Translations under genes and position numbers: made by a program
Shown here: in pieces, positions 27,411-36,532 of the stretch
Numbering within the stretch: position 1 is the first letter of the stretch
How the letters are laid out: the number at the start of each line of letters is the position of its first letter
The notes under the pieces: model-generated
The model's database searches: none
What the model was told of the DNA's origin: nothing
The model's input: only the letters and a program-made list of their open reading frames with translations
Source: Oceanithermus profundus DSM 14977
Lineage (GTDB): Bacteria; Deinococcota; Deinococci; Deinococcales; Marinithermaceae
NCBI RefSeq assembly: GCF_000183745.1
Contig: NC_014761.1
Span: 434,001 to 498,000 of the forward strand
Length of the DNA stretch: 64,000 nt
Direction: 5' to 3'

Positions 27411-27460
27411 TTCCTCGCTTTTACGTGCGTCCCCGCGCCACCAAAGGAGAAACGGGCGGT

Positions 27461-28393
27461 ATGAAGAGGCGGGTAAACGAGCGTTACACCATCCTGATCA
27501 CCCGAACGGGCCGCGAGCCCCTGGTGGTCTCCTTTCGGCCCCTGGCGCTCCTGCTGGCCGCCCTGATCCTCGTGGCCTGGACCGCGGCCAGCGGCTATGC
27601 CTACTACAAGGTGAGCGCCCTGCGCGACACCGAGCAGCGCCTCGAGCTCCTCTCCGAACAGGCGCGGCAGCTGGGCCTCGAGCTCGCGGCCGAGCGCAAC
27701 CGCAACGAGAACCTGGCGGGTCAGGCGGCGAAGATGCTCGAGGAGCTGGACACCCTCGAGTCCGAGATCAACCGCCTGCGCGAACGCGCCGGCCTGCCCA
27801 AGCTCGAGCTGACGCCGGTGAACGGGCGCACTCCCGCCTCCGAGGGCCAGGGCGGCGGCGGCCGGCCGCTGTCCGCCGAGGACCTCTACAACCTCACCGC
27901 CGACCGGCTCAAGACGCTGCTGAGCGACCTCAACGGCGAGGTCGAGCCGGCCCTGCAGGAGACCCTGGCCAAGGAAGCGGCGCGGCCCGTGGGCTACCCC
28001 CTCAAGGTCGAGACCTACATCGCCTCCGGCTTCGGCACCCGCCGCAACCCCTTCGGCCGCGGTTACGAGTTCCACGACGGCCTCGACCTGCCCGCCTGGT
28101 ACGGCACCCCGATCTACGCCACCGCTCCGGGCAAGGTGATCGAGGCCGGCTGGTCGAACATCTTCGGCCGCTACGTCAAGATCGACCACGGCTACGGTTA
28201 CCGCACCCTCTACGGGCACATGTCCAAGATCCTGGTCAAGCGCGGGCAGACCGTCGAGCGCGGTCAGGTGATCGGCAAGGTGGGCAGCACCGGCCGTTCC
28301 AGCGGCCCCCACGTCCACTACTCCGTCTACGTCTGGGGCAAGGCCGTCAACCCGGTCCCCTACCTCAAGGCCCCCAGCTACGCAAACCGGTAA
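27461..28393 (+). CDS. M23-family murein peptidase
   Basis: The 310-residue protein has one N-terminal transmembrane helix (about residues 28-50), a coiled coil (about 55-115) and a C-terminal LytM domain. Zinc ligands are intact: 'YEFHDGLDLPAWYG' (His and Asp) and 'SSGPHVHYSVYVWG' (HxH). It should cut peptidoglycan cross-links or guide other hydrolases from the periplasmic side. ATG 27461 has AAAGGAGA ten bases upstream; an in-frame ATG at 27407 overlaps the previous stop but lacks a binding site. The bactofilin gene follows directly, a pairing known from cell-shape systems. Confidence 0.88.
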   Translation: MKRRVNERYTILITRTGREPLVVSFRPLALLLAALILVAWTAASGYAYYKVSALRDTEQRLELLSEQARQLGLELAAERNRNENLAGQAAKMLEELDTLESEINRLRERAGLPKLELTPVNGRTPASEGQGGGGRPLSAEDLYNLTADRLKTLLSDLNGEVEPALQETLAKEAARPVGYPLKVETYIASGFGTRRNPFGRGYEFHDGLDLPAWYGTPIYATAPGKVIEAGWSNIFGRYVKIDHGYGYRTLYGHMSKILVKRGQTVERGQVIGKVGSTGRSSGPHVHYSVYVWGKAVNPVPYLKAPSYANR

Positions 28394-28396
28394 ACT
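28391..28396 (+). promoter_or_regulatory. Leaderless -10 box TAAACT overlapping a stop codon
   Basis: TAAACT begins with the stop codon of the M23 peptidase and lies seven bases before the bactofilin ATG at 28404. Confidence 0.6.
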
Positions 28397-28403
28397 ACAC
28401 ACT

Positions 28404-28841
28404 ATGTTCGGTCGCAAACCCTCCCCCCAACCCAAGCCGGGCGGTTCCTCCCAGGCCCCCACCTTCGTCGCCTCGGGCACGCAGATCCACGGCGACCTCA
28501 AGGCCAAGGGCCCTGTCCGCGTGGACGGCGTGATCCTCGGCTCCCTGCTCATCGACGGCGATCTGGAGATCGCCCCGGGCGGCCGCATCGAGGGCGAAGA
28601 GGTGCGGGCGCGCAACATCCTGGTCAACGGCGAGGTGCGGGCCAAGATCATCGCCGACGGCAAACTGACCCTGACCAAACGCGCCCGCGTGGAGGGCGAC
28701 GTCGTGGCCAAGGCGCTCGACATCGAGGCGGGCGCGACCTTCGTCGGACGCAGCGTGACCGGCGACGGCAAGCAGCTCCCTCCGACGATCACCTCGGAGA
28801 CCCCGCCCAAGGGCAAGCAGCCACCCGCTAAGGAGGATTAA
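28404..28841 (+). CDS. Bactofilin
   Basis: The 145-residue protein has the right-handed beta-helix of bactofilins, with the family pattern '[20 protein letters not shown]', '[20 protein letters not shown]' and '[18 protein letters not shown]'. Both ends are disordered and rich in proline and lysine. Bactofilins polymerise without nucleotide into filaments that scaffold cell-wall enzymes, here most likely the M23 peptidase just upstream. It may be expressed from its own leaderless promoter as well as by read-through. The last base of its stop is the first base of accD. Confidence 0.92.
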   Translation: MFGRKPSPQPKPGGSSQAPTFVASGTQIHGDLKAKGPVRVDGVILGSLLIDGDLEIAPGGRIEGEEVRARNILVNGEVRAKIIADGKLTLTKRARVEGDVVAKALDIEAGATFVGRSVTGDGKQLPPTITSETPPKGKQPPAKED

Positions 28842-29701
28842 TGGCCCTGGACCGGCTGTTCCGCCGCCGCCGGACGCGGGGAGGCGGACGCGACGTACCC
28901 GAGCTCTGGCTCAAGTGCCCCGCCTGCGAGGCGCAGATCTACAAGAAGGACCTCGAGGCCAACCTGATGGTCTGCCCCGAGTGCGGGTACCACTTCCGCA
29001 TGGACGTGGTGGAGCGGGTGCGTCTGCTGGCCGACGAGGGCAGCTTCGAGCCGACGACGGGGCACGTCCTGCCGGAGGACCCGCTGCGTTTTCGCGACAC
29101 CGAGCCCTACGCCGAGCGCCTGGCCCGCTACCAGCAGAAGACGGGCCGCCCCGACGCCATCTACGGCGGCACCTGCACCGTGGGCCGCGTGCCGGCGGTG
29201 CTGCTGGCCATGGACTACGCCTTCGCCGGGGGCTCGATGGGCTCGGTCGTCGGCGAGGAGATCGCGCGCGGCGCCGAACGGGCCGCGTCCGAGGGCCGCG
29301 CCCTGGTGATCGTCGCCGCCTCGGGCGGGGCGCGCATGCAGGAGGCCGCGCTCTCGCTGATGCAGATGGCCAAGACCACGATGGCGCTGGACCGCCTTTG
29401 GGAGCGCCGCCTGCCGTACGTCTCCATCCTTACCGACCCCACGACCGGAGGAGTGACGGCCAGCTTCGCCACCCTGGCCGACGTCGTCCTCGCCGAACCG
29501 GGCGCGCTCATCGGCTTCGCCGGGCCGCGCGTCATCAAGCAGACGATCCGCCAGGACCTCCCCGAGGGCTTCCAGCGTTCCGAGTTCCTTCTCCAGCACG
29601 GCCTGCTCGACCGGGTGGTGCCAAGGTCCGAGCTGAAGGCCACGCTGGCGCGGATCCTCCGCCTCCTGCACCCCGAAGGAGCCCAGGCCGATGGCGCTTG
29701 A
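28841..29701 (+). CDS. accD: Acetyl-CoA carboxylase carboxyltransferase, beta subunit
   Basis: The 286-residue subunit has a four-cysteine zinc ribbon (C26, C29, C45, C48) and a crotonase-like domain with '[20 protein letters not shown]', '[15 protein letters not shown]' and '[16 protein letters not shown]'. With AccA it moves the carboxyl group from biotin to acetyl-CoA to make malonyl-CoA for fatty acids. TAAGGAGG precedes the ATG, which overlaps the bactofilin stop by one base. accA overlaps its 3' end by 11 bases. Confidence 0.95.
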   Translation: MALDRLFRRRRTRGGGRDVPELWLKCPACEAQIYKKDLEANLMVCPECGYHFRMDVVERVRLLADEGSFEPTTGHVLPEDPLRFRDTEPYAERLARYQQKTGRPDAIYGGTCTVGRVPAVLLAMDYAFAGGSMGSVVGEEIARGAERAASEGRALVIVAASGGARMQEAALSLMQMAKTTMALDRLWERRLPYVSILTDPTTGGVTASFATLADVVLAEPGALIGFAGPRVIKQTIRQDLPEGFQRSEFLLQHGLLDRVVPRSELKATLARILRLLHPEGAQADGA

Positions 29702-30641
29702 GTTTGAACAGCCGATCCTCGAACTGGAATCGCGCATCCGCGAGCTGCGGGAGTACGCCCAGGAGAAGGGCGTCGACCTGAGCGACGAGATCGCGCTGCT
29801 GGAGCAGAAGCTCGAGCGGCTGCAGAAGGAGACCTTCGCCAACCTGAGCCGCTGGCAGCGGGTGCAGCTGGCCCGCGCCCCCGGCCGGCCCACCACCCTC
29901 GACATCGTCCAGCACGTCTTCGAGGACTTCGTCGAGCTGCACGGCGACCGCGCCTTCGCGGACGACCCCGCCATCGTCGGCGGCCTGGCGCGCTTCCGCG
30001 GGCGCAGCGTCGTCGTCGTGGGCCACCAGAAGGGCAAGACGACCAAGGAGAACATCCACCGCAACTTCGGCATGCCCCACCCCGAGGGGTACCGCAAGGC
30101 CATGCGGATGATGGACCTGGCCGACCGCTTCGGTTTCCCCTTCGTCAGCCTGATCGACACCCCGGGCGCCTACCCGGGGGTCTCCGCCGAGGAGCGCGGC
30201 CAGGCCTGGGTCATCGCCCAGTCGATCCAGCGCATGGGCCGGCTCAGGGTCCCGGCCGTCGCGGTCATCCTGGGCGAGGGGGGCTCGGGCGGGGCGCTCG
30301 CCATCGCCGTGGGCAACCGCGTGCTCATCATGGAGAACGCCTGGTACTCGGTCATCAGTCCCGAGTCGTGCGCCGCCATCCTCTGGCGCGACGCCGCGCA
30401 GGCGGAACAGGCGGCCGACGCCCTCAAGCTGACCGCGCACGACCTGCGCGAGCTCGGGGTGGTCGACCGGGTGATCCCGGAGCCGGGCGGCGGGGCGCAC
30501 CGCCACCCCGAGCGCGCCATGCAGGCCCTGGCGGAGGCGCTGGCCGAGGAGCTCGCGGAGCTCGAGCGGCTCACCCCCGAGGAGCTGCTCGAGGACCGCT
30601 ACCGCCGTTTCCGCCAGATGGGCGCGGTTCGGGAAGCCTAA
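29691..30641 (+). CDS. accA: Acetyl-CoA carboxylase carboxyltransferase, alpha subunit
   Basis: The 316-residue partner of AccD has the N-terminal coiled coil ('[17 protein letters not shown]'), '[20 protein letters not shown]', '[20 protein letters not shown]' and the oxyanion segment '[19 protein letters not shown]'. Its start lies inside accD in another frame, so the two are translationally coupled, which suits the equal subunit ratio. Biotin carboxylase and carrier genes are not in the window. Confidence 0.95.
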   Translation: MALEFEQPILELESRIRELREYAQEKGVDLSDEIALLEQKLERLQKETFANLSRWQRVQLARAPGRPTTLDIVQHVFEDFVELHGDRAFADDPAIVGGLARFRGRSVVVVGHQKGKTTKENIHRNFGMPHPEGYRKAMRMMDLADRFGFPFVSLIDTPGAYPGVSAEERGQAWVIAQSIQRMGRLRVPAVAVILGEGGSGGALAIAVGNRVLIMENAWYSVISPESCAAILWRDAAQAEQAADALKLTAHDLRELGVVDRVIPEPGGGAHRHPERAMQALAEALAEELAELERLTPEELLEDRYRRFRQMGAVREA

Positions 30642-30732
30642 ACGCCGCAAGAGAGAAAAATTAAAGTTTATTACACCTCGTTTACATCTTCTCGTGAGGG
30701 CGCGGGGTAGGCTGAAGGCGGAGGTGAAGCAT

Positions 30733-32151
30733 ATGCGCAGATGGCTATCCCTGCTGCTTTGGTCGCTGGCCGGGGCGGCGATGGCCCAGGCGACGATCTC
30801 GCCCCAGGGCATCATCGTCAACCCCACCCCGGGCGACCTCACCGTCACCGTCTGGGTGGACAAGGACCCGGGACGGAGCGGCAACGCCGTATACAAGATC
30901 GGTGAGCCTATCCGCATCGGCGTCGAGGTGAACCGCGACGCCTACGTCTACCTGTTCAACGTCAACGCCGACGGCAGCGTCGACCTGATCCTGCCGAACG
31001 CCTACGACCGCAACAACCGCCTGCGCGCCGGCGAGGCCCGCACCTACCCGCCCAAGGGCGCGCGTTACGAGTTCACCATTACCGGCCCCGAAGGCGAAAA
31101 CTACGTACTGGCGCTGGCCTCGCTGCGGCCGCTCTCGCTCGGCGAGATTGCCGACGTGAAGAGCGGGCGCGTGAACCTGAGGGGCCTGCGCAACCTCTCG
31201 CAGACGCTTTCGATCATCGTGCGCCCCGTGCCCAACCGCGAGTGGGCCACCGACGCGATCCGCTACTACGTGGGGCGCCGCGCGCCGCCGCCTCCGGCGA
31301 CGGGCACCCTGGCGGTCGAGTCCAGCCCCGGCGGCGCCAAGGTCTTCATCGACGGCGCCTACCGCGGCCGTACGCCGCTGGTGCTCGAGCTGCGGCCGGG
31401 CATGCACGACGTGGAGCTTCGCCTCGAGGGCTACGAGCCCTACCGCGCCCGCGTCCAGGTGCGCGCCGGACAGACCACCCGCCTGAGCCCGCGGCTGGTG
31501 CGCACGGTGCGGACCGGAACGCTGTTCGTCGACTCCTCGCCGCAGGGGGCCCAGGTCTATGTCGACGGCGATCCGGTCGGCCGCACCCCGGTCCAGCTGG
31601 CGCTGGACGAGGGAACGCACGACGTGGAGCTTCGCCTCGAGGGCTACGAGCCCTACCGCGCCCGCGTCCAGGTGCGCGCCGGACAGACCACCCGCCTGAG
31701 CCCGCGGCTGGTGGCCGTCGTGCGCACGGGCACGCTCGAGGTGACCTCCACCCCCGACGGTGCCGAGGTCTACGTGGACGGCGTCTACCGCGGACGCACG
31801 CGCCTGCTGATGGAGCTCGACGCCGGGATGCACGACGTCGAGGTCCGCATGGACGGCTACACGAGCTACCGGGCCCGGGTCCGCGTCGATCCCGGTGCGA
31901 CCACGCGGGTCTACGCCCGCCTGACCGCGGCGAAGGCGACCCTCGACATCAGCGTCAACGTCGACGCCCAGGTCTTCCTCGACGGCTACTTCCTGGGCAA
32001 GACCAAGAACGGCCGCCTGGTCGCCAAGGTCTCGCCGGGCAACCGCGAACTCGTCGTCCTCGCCCCGGGGTACCACGTCTACGTGGAGACGGTGCGCCTC
32101 GATCCGGGAGGCTACCACAAGTTCGTGGTGCGGCTGCAGCGCATCCGCTGA
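30733..32151 (+). CDS. Exported DUF4384 and PEGA-repeat protein
   Basis: The 472-residue protein has a signal peptide ending AMA-Q (about residue 19), a DUF4384-like domain (about 45-140, 'VNRDAYVYLFNVNADGSVDL') and a C-terminal series of four PEGA modules from about residue 195, the first three with the family motif 'GAxVYVDGxxxGRTP'. PEGA domains are common in surface proteins of thermophiles. The second halves of modules 1 and 2 are identical in DNA. ATG 30733 has GGAGGTG before it, and TAGGCT at 30708-30713 may be its -10 box. The role is probably structural or binding at the envelope. Confidence 0.82.
   Translation: MRRWLSLLLWSLAGAAMAQATISPQGIIVNPTPGDLTVTVWVDKDPGRSGNAVYKIGEPIRIGVEVNRDAYVYLFNVNADGSVDLILPNAYDRNNRLRAGEARTYPPKGARYEFTITGPEGENYVLALASLRPLSLGEIADVKSGRVNLRGLRNLSQTLSIIVRPVPNREWATDAIRYYVGRRAPPPPATGTLAVESSPGGAKVFIDGAYRGRTPLVLELRPGMHDVELRLEGYEPYRARVQVRAGQTTRLSPRLVRTVRTGTLFVDSSPQGAQVYVDGDPVGRTPVQLALDEGTHDVELRLEGYEPYRARVQVRAGQTTRLSPRLVAVVRTGTLEVTSTPDGAEVYVDGVYRGRTRLLMELDAGMHDVEVRMDGYTSYRARVRVDPGATTRVYARLTAAKATLDISVNVDAQVFLDGYFLGKTKNGRLVAKVSPGNRELVVLAPGYHVYVETVRLDPGGYHKFVVRLQRIR
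31404..31713 (+). repeat. 97-bp perfect direct repeat inside the PEGA gene
   Basis: Positions 31404-31500 and 31617-31713 are identical by eye over 97 bases, offset by 213 bases (71 codons), so the reading frame is kept. They encode the second half of PEGA modules 1 and 2, whose first halves differ. Confidence 0.85.
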
Positions 32152-32164
32152 CCCTCCGCGCCTC

Positions 32165-32197
32165 CACCCCCGCCGCGCGGGCCGCGCGGCGGGGGTG
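32165..32197. terminator. Strong GC hairpin after the PEGA gene
   Basis: A 16-base arm (32165-32180) pairs perfectly with 32182-32197. There is no T-run, so termination by this hairpin alone is uncertain; the next promoter box begins right after it. Confidence 0.55.
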
Positions 32198-32198
32198 T

Positions 32199-32204
32199 TA
32201 TCGT
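32199..32204 (+). promoter_or_regulatory. Leaderless -10 box TATCGT
   Basis: TATCGT lies seven bases before GTG 32212. TAGGCT at 32204-32209 is too close to the start to be the box. Confidence 0.4.
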
Positions 32205-32211
32205 AGGCTTT

Positions 32212-32958
32212 GTGGACGCGATCGTGCTCGCGGGCGGTTCGCCCGAAGACCCCCTGGCGGCCCGGTACGGGGTGCCGAGCAAGACCCTGGCGCCCGTGCG
32301 CGGCCGGCCGATGGTGGAGTTCACGCTCGAGGCCCTGAGGGCCACCCCGGAAGTGGACCGCATCGTCTACGTCGGGCCCGTGCCCGCGCAGGGGCTCACG
32401 CCCGCGCCCGACGCGGTGCTGCCCGATCAGGGCAGCCTGTTGGCCAACCTGGAGTCGGGGCTGGCCGAGGCCCGCAGCCCGCGGGTGATCGTCGCCAGCG
32501 GCGACAACCCCTTCATCACGCCCGAGGCCGTGCGGGACCTGCTCGAGCGCGCCCCCGAGGCCGCGCTCGTCTACCCGATCGTCCCCAAAGCCGCGGTCGA
32601 GGCCCGCTGGCCGGGCATGCGCCGCACCTACGCCCGGCTCCGCGACGGGGTCTTCACCGGGGGGAACCTGATCCTGCTCGACAAGGCCCTCTTTGTGCGG
32701 GCGCTGCCGATGGCGCGCAAGATCGTCGCCTTGCGCAAGAAGCCGCTGGCGCTCGCGGGAACCGTGGGCTGGGGCGTGCTGCTCAAGCTGCTCCTGGGCC
32801 GGCTCGCCATCGCCGACGTGGAGCGGCGGGCCGAACAGCTGTTCGGGATGCCGATGCGGGCCCTGGTCACGACCCACGCCGAGGTGGGCGTGGACGCCGA
32901 CAGTGAAGAGGACATTCGCTGGTTCGAGGGGGAGGATGCGCGTGCGAACGGTTCGTGA
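32212..32958 (+). CDS. MobA-like nucleotidyltransferase
   Basis: The 248-residue protein has the NTP-transferase start 'DAIVLAGGSPEDPLAARYGV' followed by 'SKTLAPVRGRPMVEFTLEAL', where the glycine loop and lysine bind the nucleotide, and 'VIVASGDNPFITPEAVRDLL', where the aspartate binds metal. These motifs fit the MobA-like family, whose members transfer a nucleotide to molybdopterin, sugar or alcohol phosphates. The substrate cannot be told. The next gene begins inside its last codons, so the two are probably coupled. Confidence 0.8.
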   Translation: MDAIVLAGGSPEDPLAARYGVPSKTLAPVRGRPMVEFTLEALRATPEVDRIVYVGPVPAQGLTPAPDAVLPDQGSLLANLESGLAEARSPRVIVASGDNPFITPEAVRDLLERAPEAALVYPIVPKAAVEARWPGMRRTYARLRDGVFTGGNLILLDKALFVRALPMARKIVALRKKPLALAGTVGWGVLLKLLLGRLAIADVERRAEQLFGMPMRALVTTHAEVGVDADSEEDIRWFEGEDARANGS

Positions 32959-33493
32959 ACTGCGCTGGGCGGGGGCCATCGCCTACCTCGCGGCGCTGGC
33001 CGCGGGGCTGCTGGTGGCCTTCGTGTTGCACGCCCTGTTTAAGGGTCAGGGGCGTTTCGGCTGGGAGGGCTTCAACGTGTGGGGCGTGCTCGAGGGGATC
33101 GCCTTCGTCTTCGCCTTCACCTTCGGTCTCTGGGCGGCCAAGCGCGCCGTCCGGGTCCCCTGCACCACCCTGCTCACCGCGGGCCTGGTGGCCCCGCCCT
33201 CGGCCGGCAAGGTGGCCCGCCCGCTGCCCACGATCGAGCAGGTGGAGTCGTTCGAGGGCCGACTGGCCGTGCTCACCGAGGCCGGCGAGCCCCAGGGCGT
33301 ACTCGGGCTCGAAGACCACATGGTCCCCTGGGAGCAGGCCCCGGTGGTGCCCGCCGACGTCGCCGTGAGCGAGCTCTCGGCGCTCTTCTGGAAGAGCCCC
33401 GTCGTCTTCGTGGTGCAAGACGGCGAGGTGCTGGGCGTGATCACCCGCGAGCGCTTCTTTCAGTTGATGGGGTTCGGCCGCCTCACGGTTTAG
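32942..33493 (+). CDS. Two-helix membrane protein with a CBS-like domain
   Basis: The 183-residue protein has two transmembrane helices (about residues 10-30 and 45-65) and a cytoplasmic C-terminal part that resembles a CBS domain ('FWKSPVVFVVQDGEVLGVIT' near the end). GTG 32942 is preferred because GGAGG at 32931-32935 is six bases upstream; ATG 32936 would touch it. It overlaps the nucleotidyltransferase gene by 17 bases. CBS domains usually bind adenosine ligands, so a regulatory role is possible. Confidence 0.65.
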   Translation: MRTVRELRWAGAIAYLAALAAGLLVAFVLHALFKGQGRFGWEGFNVWGVLEGIAFVFAFTFGLWAAKRAVRVPCTTLLTAGLVAPPSAGKVARPLPTIEQVESFEGRLAVLTEAGEPQGVLGLEDHMVPWEQAPVVPADVAVSELSALFWKSPVVFVVQDGEVLGVITRERFFQLMGFGRLTV

Positions 33494-33517
33494 GGCTATC
33501 CGTCACGGGCCATCGTT

Positions 33518-33523
33518 TACAAT
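33518..33523 (+). promoter_or_regulatory. -10 box TACAAT of the ferredoxin gene
   Basis: TACAAT lies 44 bases before ATG 33568; the leader carries AAAGGAGGT. Confidence 0.5.
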
Positions 33524-33567
33524 AGACCCAGGCGCGCCCGCGGTGGGCCGCCGAAAGGAGGTGCGGT

Positions 33568-33816
33568 ATGGCCCATATCATCTGTGAACCCTGTGTTGGC
33601 GTCAAAGACAAGGCCTGCGTCGAGGTCTGCCCCGTCGAGTGCATTTACGAGGCGCCCGCCGAGTACGACATGCTGTACATCCACCCCGAGGAATGCATCG
33701 ACTGCGGCGCCTGTGTTCCCGCCTGCCCGGTCTCGGCCATCTTCCCCGAGGAAGACGTGCCCGAGCAGTGGAAGAGCTACATCGACCTGAACTACAAACT
33801 GGCCGGCTTGAAGTAG
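33568..33816 (+). CDS. 7Fe ferredoxin
   Basis: The 82-residue protein has the arrangement of Thermus-type 7Fe ferredoxins: C9-x7-C17-x3-C21-P for the [3Fe-4S] side and C43-x2-C46-x2-C49-x3-C53-P for the [4Fe-4S] side. It carries electrons at low potential in the cytoplasm, for example for 2-oxoacid oxidoreductases. AAAGGAGGT precedes the ATG. It is a single-gene unit with its own promoter and terminator. Confidence 0.95.
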   Translation: MAHIICEPCVGVKDKACVEVCPVECIYEAPAEYDMLYIHPEECIDCGACVPACPVSAIFPEEDVPEQWKSYIDLNYKLAGLK

Positions 33817-33833
33817 TCGCCAATGCAGGAAGA

Positions 33834-33865
33834 CCGCCCCGCGTGCGCGCGGGGCGGCCCCTTTT
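33834..33865 (+). terminator. Rho-independent terminator of the ferredoxin gene
   Basis: A 10-bp stem (33834-33843 with 33848-33857, loop TGCG) is followed by CCCCTTTT. Confidence 0.85.
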
Positions 33866-33877
33866 GAGCGCGTTCCC

Positions 33878-35083
33878 TCAGACCAGGTTGATGGGGGTGA
33901 ACTCGGGGCCGACCAGTTCCGCGGGGTTGGCCCCGATGAACTGCGCCCCCGCGGCGTAGACGCTGCGGAAGTCGACCCTCACCGGCAGGTCCCCCTTGTC
34001 GAGGGCCTCCTCGGCGAGGTTGGGCTCGCCGCCGTAGACGCCGCCCTGGACGGCGCCCCCGCTGACGAACATTACCCCGCCCTTGCCGTGGTCGGTGCCC
34101 GCCGAGGCGTTCTGCTTGGCGCGGCGGCCGAACTCGCTGAAGACCATGACCATCACGTCGTTCCACTTGCCCTGGAGGATCATCTCCTGGCGGAAGGCCG
34201 AGAGCGCTTCCGACAGGCCCGCCAGCAGGTTGGCCTGGGTGCCCTGGACCCCGCCCTGGCCCGAGTGGGTGTCGAAGCCGCCTGAAGAAGCGTAGTAGAC
34301 CTGGGAGGGGAAGTCGTACTTGATCAGGCGGGCGATGTCGCGGAAGCGGCGGCCGTAGCTGCTGTTGGGGAAGGTCGTGGCCGGGGCGAACTCCGCGGCC
34401 TGGGCCCCGCGCACCTTGTCCACGCTGCGGAGCATGTGGTCCATGGCGCGGCGCACCTCTTCGGCGGTGCCGCTGCGGGTCTGCTGGATCTGGCGCTGCA
34501 GCTCGCTTTGCAGCTGCTGCTCCCAGTCGCTGCTCCCCAGGCCGAAGCCGCCGATGCTCTCGATGCTCAGCCCCGACGTGTGCACGCCGCGGAGCGCGCG
34601 GGGCAGGGTGGAGCCGAAGTTGGTCGCGCAGAAGGGGTCGTTCTGCTCGTCGATGTAGCCCCCGAGCCATCCGGTCTTGTTGGGGCGCTCGGGGTCTCCG
34701 GTGTTCCAGATGGCGGTGGAGACGAAGTGGCTGCGGTTATGGTTGGGGTAGCCCACCTGGCTGATCAGGGCCAGCTGGCCGTTGTTCCAGAGGTTGTCCA
34801 CCATGGGCTGCATGGCGGGGTGCAGCCCCAGGGTCATCCCCGGAGCGCCGAGGTCGAGGACGTCCGCAGCGGGGATGGCGATGTCGGGGCGGTAGGCCGC
34901 GTACTCGGGCTGGTTGTAGGGGATCAGGGTGTTGACCGCGTCGTTGCCCCCGAAGAGGTGGTAGAGCACCAGGATCTTGCCGTTGCCCCCCGCGGCCAGG
35001 GCGGTGCGGCTGAACAGCGAGGGCACCATCCCGGTGGCGGCGAGCGTGAACAGGCTGCGTTTGATGAAACTCCGGCGGTTCAT
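33878..35083 (-). CDS. DUF1501 secreted protein (Tat signal)
   Basis: The 401-residue protein starts MNRRSFIKRS, a twin-arginine signal (RRSFIK), so it is exported folded. The rest matches DUF1501, a family related to sulfatases and alkaline phosphatases: 'ILVLYHLFGGNDAVNTLIPY', 'GYPNHNRSHFVSTAIWNTGD', 'YYASSGGFDTHSGQ' and 'VMVFSEFGRRAKQNASAGTDHG', with the histidine and aspartate residues of the presumed metal site. It lies eight bases after the DUF1800 gene, its usual partner. Substrate is unknown. Confidence 0.88.
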   Translation of the reverse strand: MNRRSFIKRSLFTLAATGMVPSLFSRTALAAGGNGKILVLYHLFGGNDAVNTLIPYNQPEYAAYRPDIAIPAADVLDLGAPGMTLGLHPAMQPMVDNLWNNGQLALISQVGYPNHNRSHFVSTAIWNTGDPERPNKTGWLGGYIDEQNDPFCATNFGSTLPRALRGVHTSGLSIESIGGFGLGSSDWEQQLQSELQRQIQQTRSGTAEEVRRAMDHMLRSVDKVRGAQAAEFAPATTFPNSSYGRRFRDIARLIKYDFPSQVYYASSGGFDTHSGQGGVQGTQANLLAGLSEALSAFRQEMILQGKWNDVMVMVFSEFGRRAKQNASAGTDHGKGGVMFVSGGAVQGGVYGGEPNLAEEALDKGDLPVRVDFRSVYAAGAQFIGANPAELVGPEFTPINLV

Positions 35084-35091
35084 GTTCCCTC

Positions 35092-36462
35092 CTAGAGCAG
35101 CTGCGCCTCGGGCGCAACCAGGCTGAGCGGGTTGACGGCTCCGTCCATGAAGACTGAGTAGTCGATGGGCCCCGGCGGGGGTCCGCCGTCGGGGGGCTGG
35201 GTGGCGAAGTCGATGAACTTGAGGCGCTGCAGCAACGAGGCGTCGGGGAGCCAGTCGGTGTTGGCCAGCGGCCAGCCCGAGACGTCGGGCGGGTTGTAGG
35301 GGTCCTGGTCCAGGCGGGCGCGCAGCCAGTAGGAAAGGTCGCTGTCCATGGGCACCTCCCGCTTGCCGGCGGCGTAGAGGAGGCCCACCGCGTACTCGAG
35401 GGGGCTCTTGACGAGGGCGTTGCGGGTGCCCTCGGCGTAGAACTCGGGATGCATGAAGAGCCACTTGAGGAAGTCGCGCACGGTGCCGCCCTTTAGCACG
35501 TCGGCGCCGACGTTGACCATCTCCTGGGTGGGTTCGGGATGGAAGAAGTACTTGAGGAGTTTACCGGCGACGAAGCGGTAGGTCTGGTCCTTGGCGAGGA
35601 GGATGTCGAGGACCTCGTAGCCCTCGAAGAGCGGGTTGAAGGTGTTGTGCACCCGCCGACCGAGGATGGTCTTGGGTTCGAAGTCGTGCACCTCGCCGTA
35701 GAAGAGGAAGTAGTGGTGGCCGTCTTCGTAGCTGACGCGCCAGCCGGTGAAGGCGCGGGCGATTTCCTGGATGTCCTTTTCGGTGTAGTGCCCCTCGCCC
35801 AGGGTGAACAGCTCCATCAGCTCCCGGGCCCAGTTCTCGTTGGGGTGCTCCTTGGTGCTGTCGTCGTTGTCGAGGTAGATGAGCATCGCCGGATCCTCGG
35901 CGATCATGTAGAGGAGGTCGCGGAACGAGGAGAGGCTGAGCTCGCGCAGCTTGTTGATCTTGTGGTAGGTGTTCCAGGCCCCGGTCTTGGAGGCCTCGGT
36001 CGTGAAGTGCCCGTGCCAGAAGAGGGTCAGGCGCTCCGCCAGCGGCGTCCGGGTCGTGAGCCAGTGGTTCACCCACTCGTGCACGTAGTTGGCGTCGTCG
36101 AAGTACGCGGGCTCCTGCTCGGTGGGCAGGTCGGGGGTGTCGAGCAGGGCGTCGACGGCGCGCTCGAGCCCCATCGCGGCCAGGTCGTCGGCCTCGTCGG
36201 CGTTGCCGCGGGCCGCGGCCCGGCGCAGCAGGTGCGCGGCCTCGTACCGCCCGAAGGGGCCGCGGTACTTGGCGCGCGCCCCCAGACCGCCGCAGGCGGT
36301 CAGCGTGCCGCCCACGAGGAGCAGGGCGAGCGCGGACTTCCAGGCGGAGCCGCTGGGGCGGTAGGGCGCCGTGGCGGGGAAGGCACCCGTCGTCGGAGCC
36401 GATCCGGAGCCCGTGGAGGAAGATTCCGGAAGGGGAGGGTTTAGGGTGCGGTTTTTGTCCAT
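35092..36462 (-). CDS. DUF1800 exported protein
   Basis: The 456-residue protein matches DUF1800: 'EWVNHWLTTRTPLAERLTLF', 'FWHGHFTTEASKTGAWNTYH', 'PNENWARELMELFTLGEGHY' and 'EIARAFTGWRVSYEDGHHYF'. A long N-terminal tail precedes a hydrophobic stretch ending LTACGG, which looks like a lipobox, so the true start may be internal or the signal unusual. ATG 36462 is chosen because TACCAT lies five bases upstream. DUF1800 and DUF1501 genes occur together in many bacteria and are thought to act as a pair in the envelope; the function is not known. Confidence 0.85.
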   Translation of the reverse strand: MDKNRTLNPPLPESSSTGSGSAPTTGAFPATAPYRPSGSAWKSALALLLVGGTLTACGGLGARAKYRGPFGRYEAAHLLRRAAARGNADEADDLAAMGLERAVDALLDTPDLPTEQEPAYFDDANYVHEWVNHWLTTRTPLAERLTLFWHGHFTTEASKTGAWNTYHKINKLRELSLSSFRDLLYMIAEDPAMLIYLDNDDSTKEHPNENWARELMELFTLGEGHYTEKDIQEIARAFTGWRVSYEDGHHYFLFYGEVHDFEPKTILGRRVHNTFNPLFEGYEVLDILLAKDQTYRFVAGKLLKYFFHPEPTQEMVNVGADVLKGGTVRDFLKWLFMHPEFYAEGTRNALVKSPLEYAVGLLYAAGKREVPMDSDLSYWLRARLDQDPYNPPDVSGWPLANTDWLPDASLLQRLKFIDFATQPPDGGPPPGPIDYSVFMDGAVNPLSLVAPEAQLL

Positions 36463-36532
36463 GACCCATGGTAGCAACCGCTGCGGAAAAAGTTGTAAAA
36501 AAGTGCAAGGAATATACCCGGTTTAAGTAAGA

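Noticed and set aside
36462-36477. TTG 36477 as the DUF1800 start
   Set aside because: A TACCAT box lies between it and ATG 36462 at leaderless spacing.
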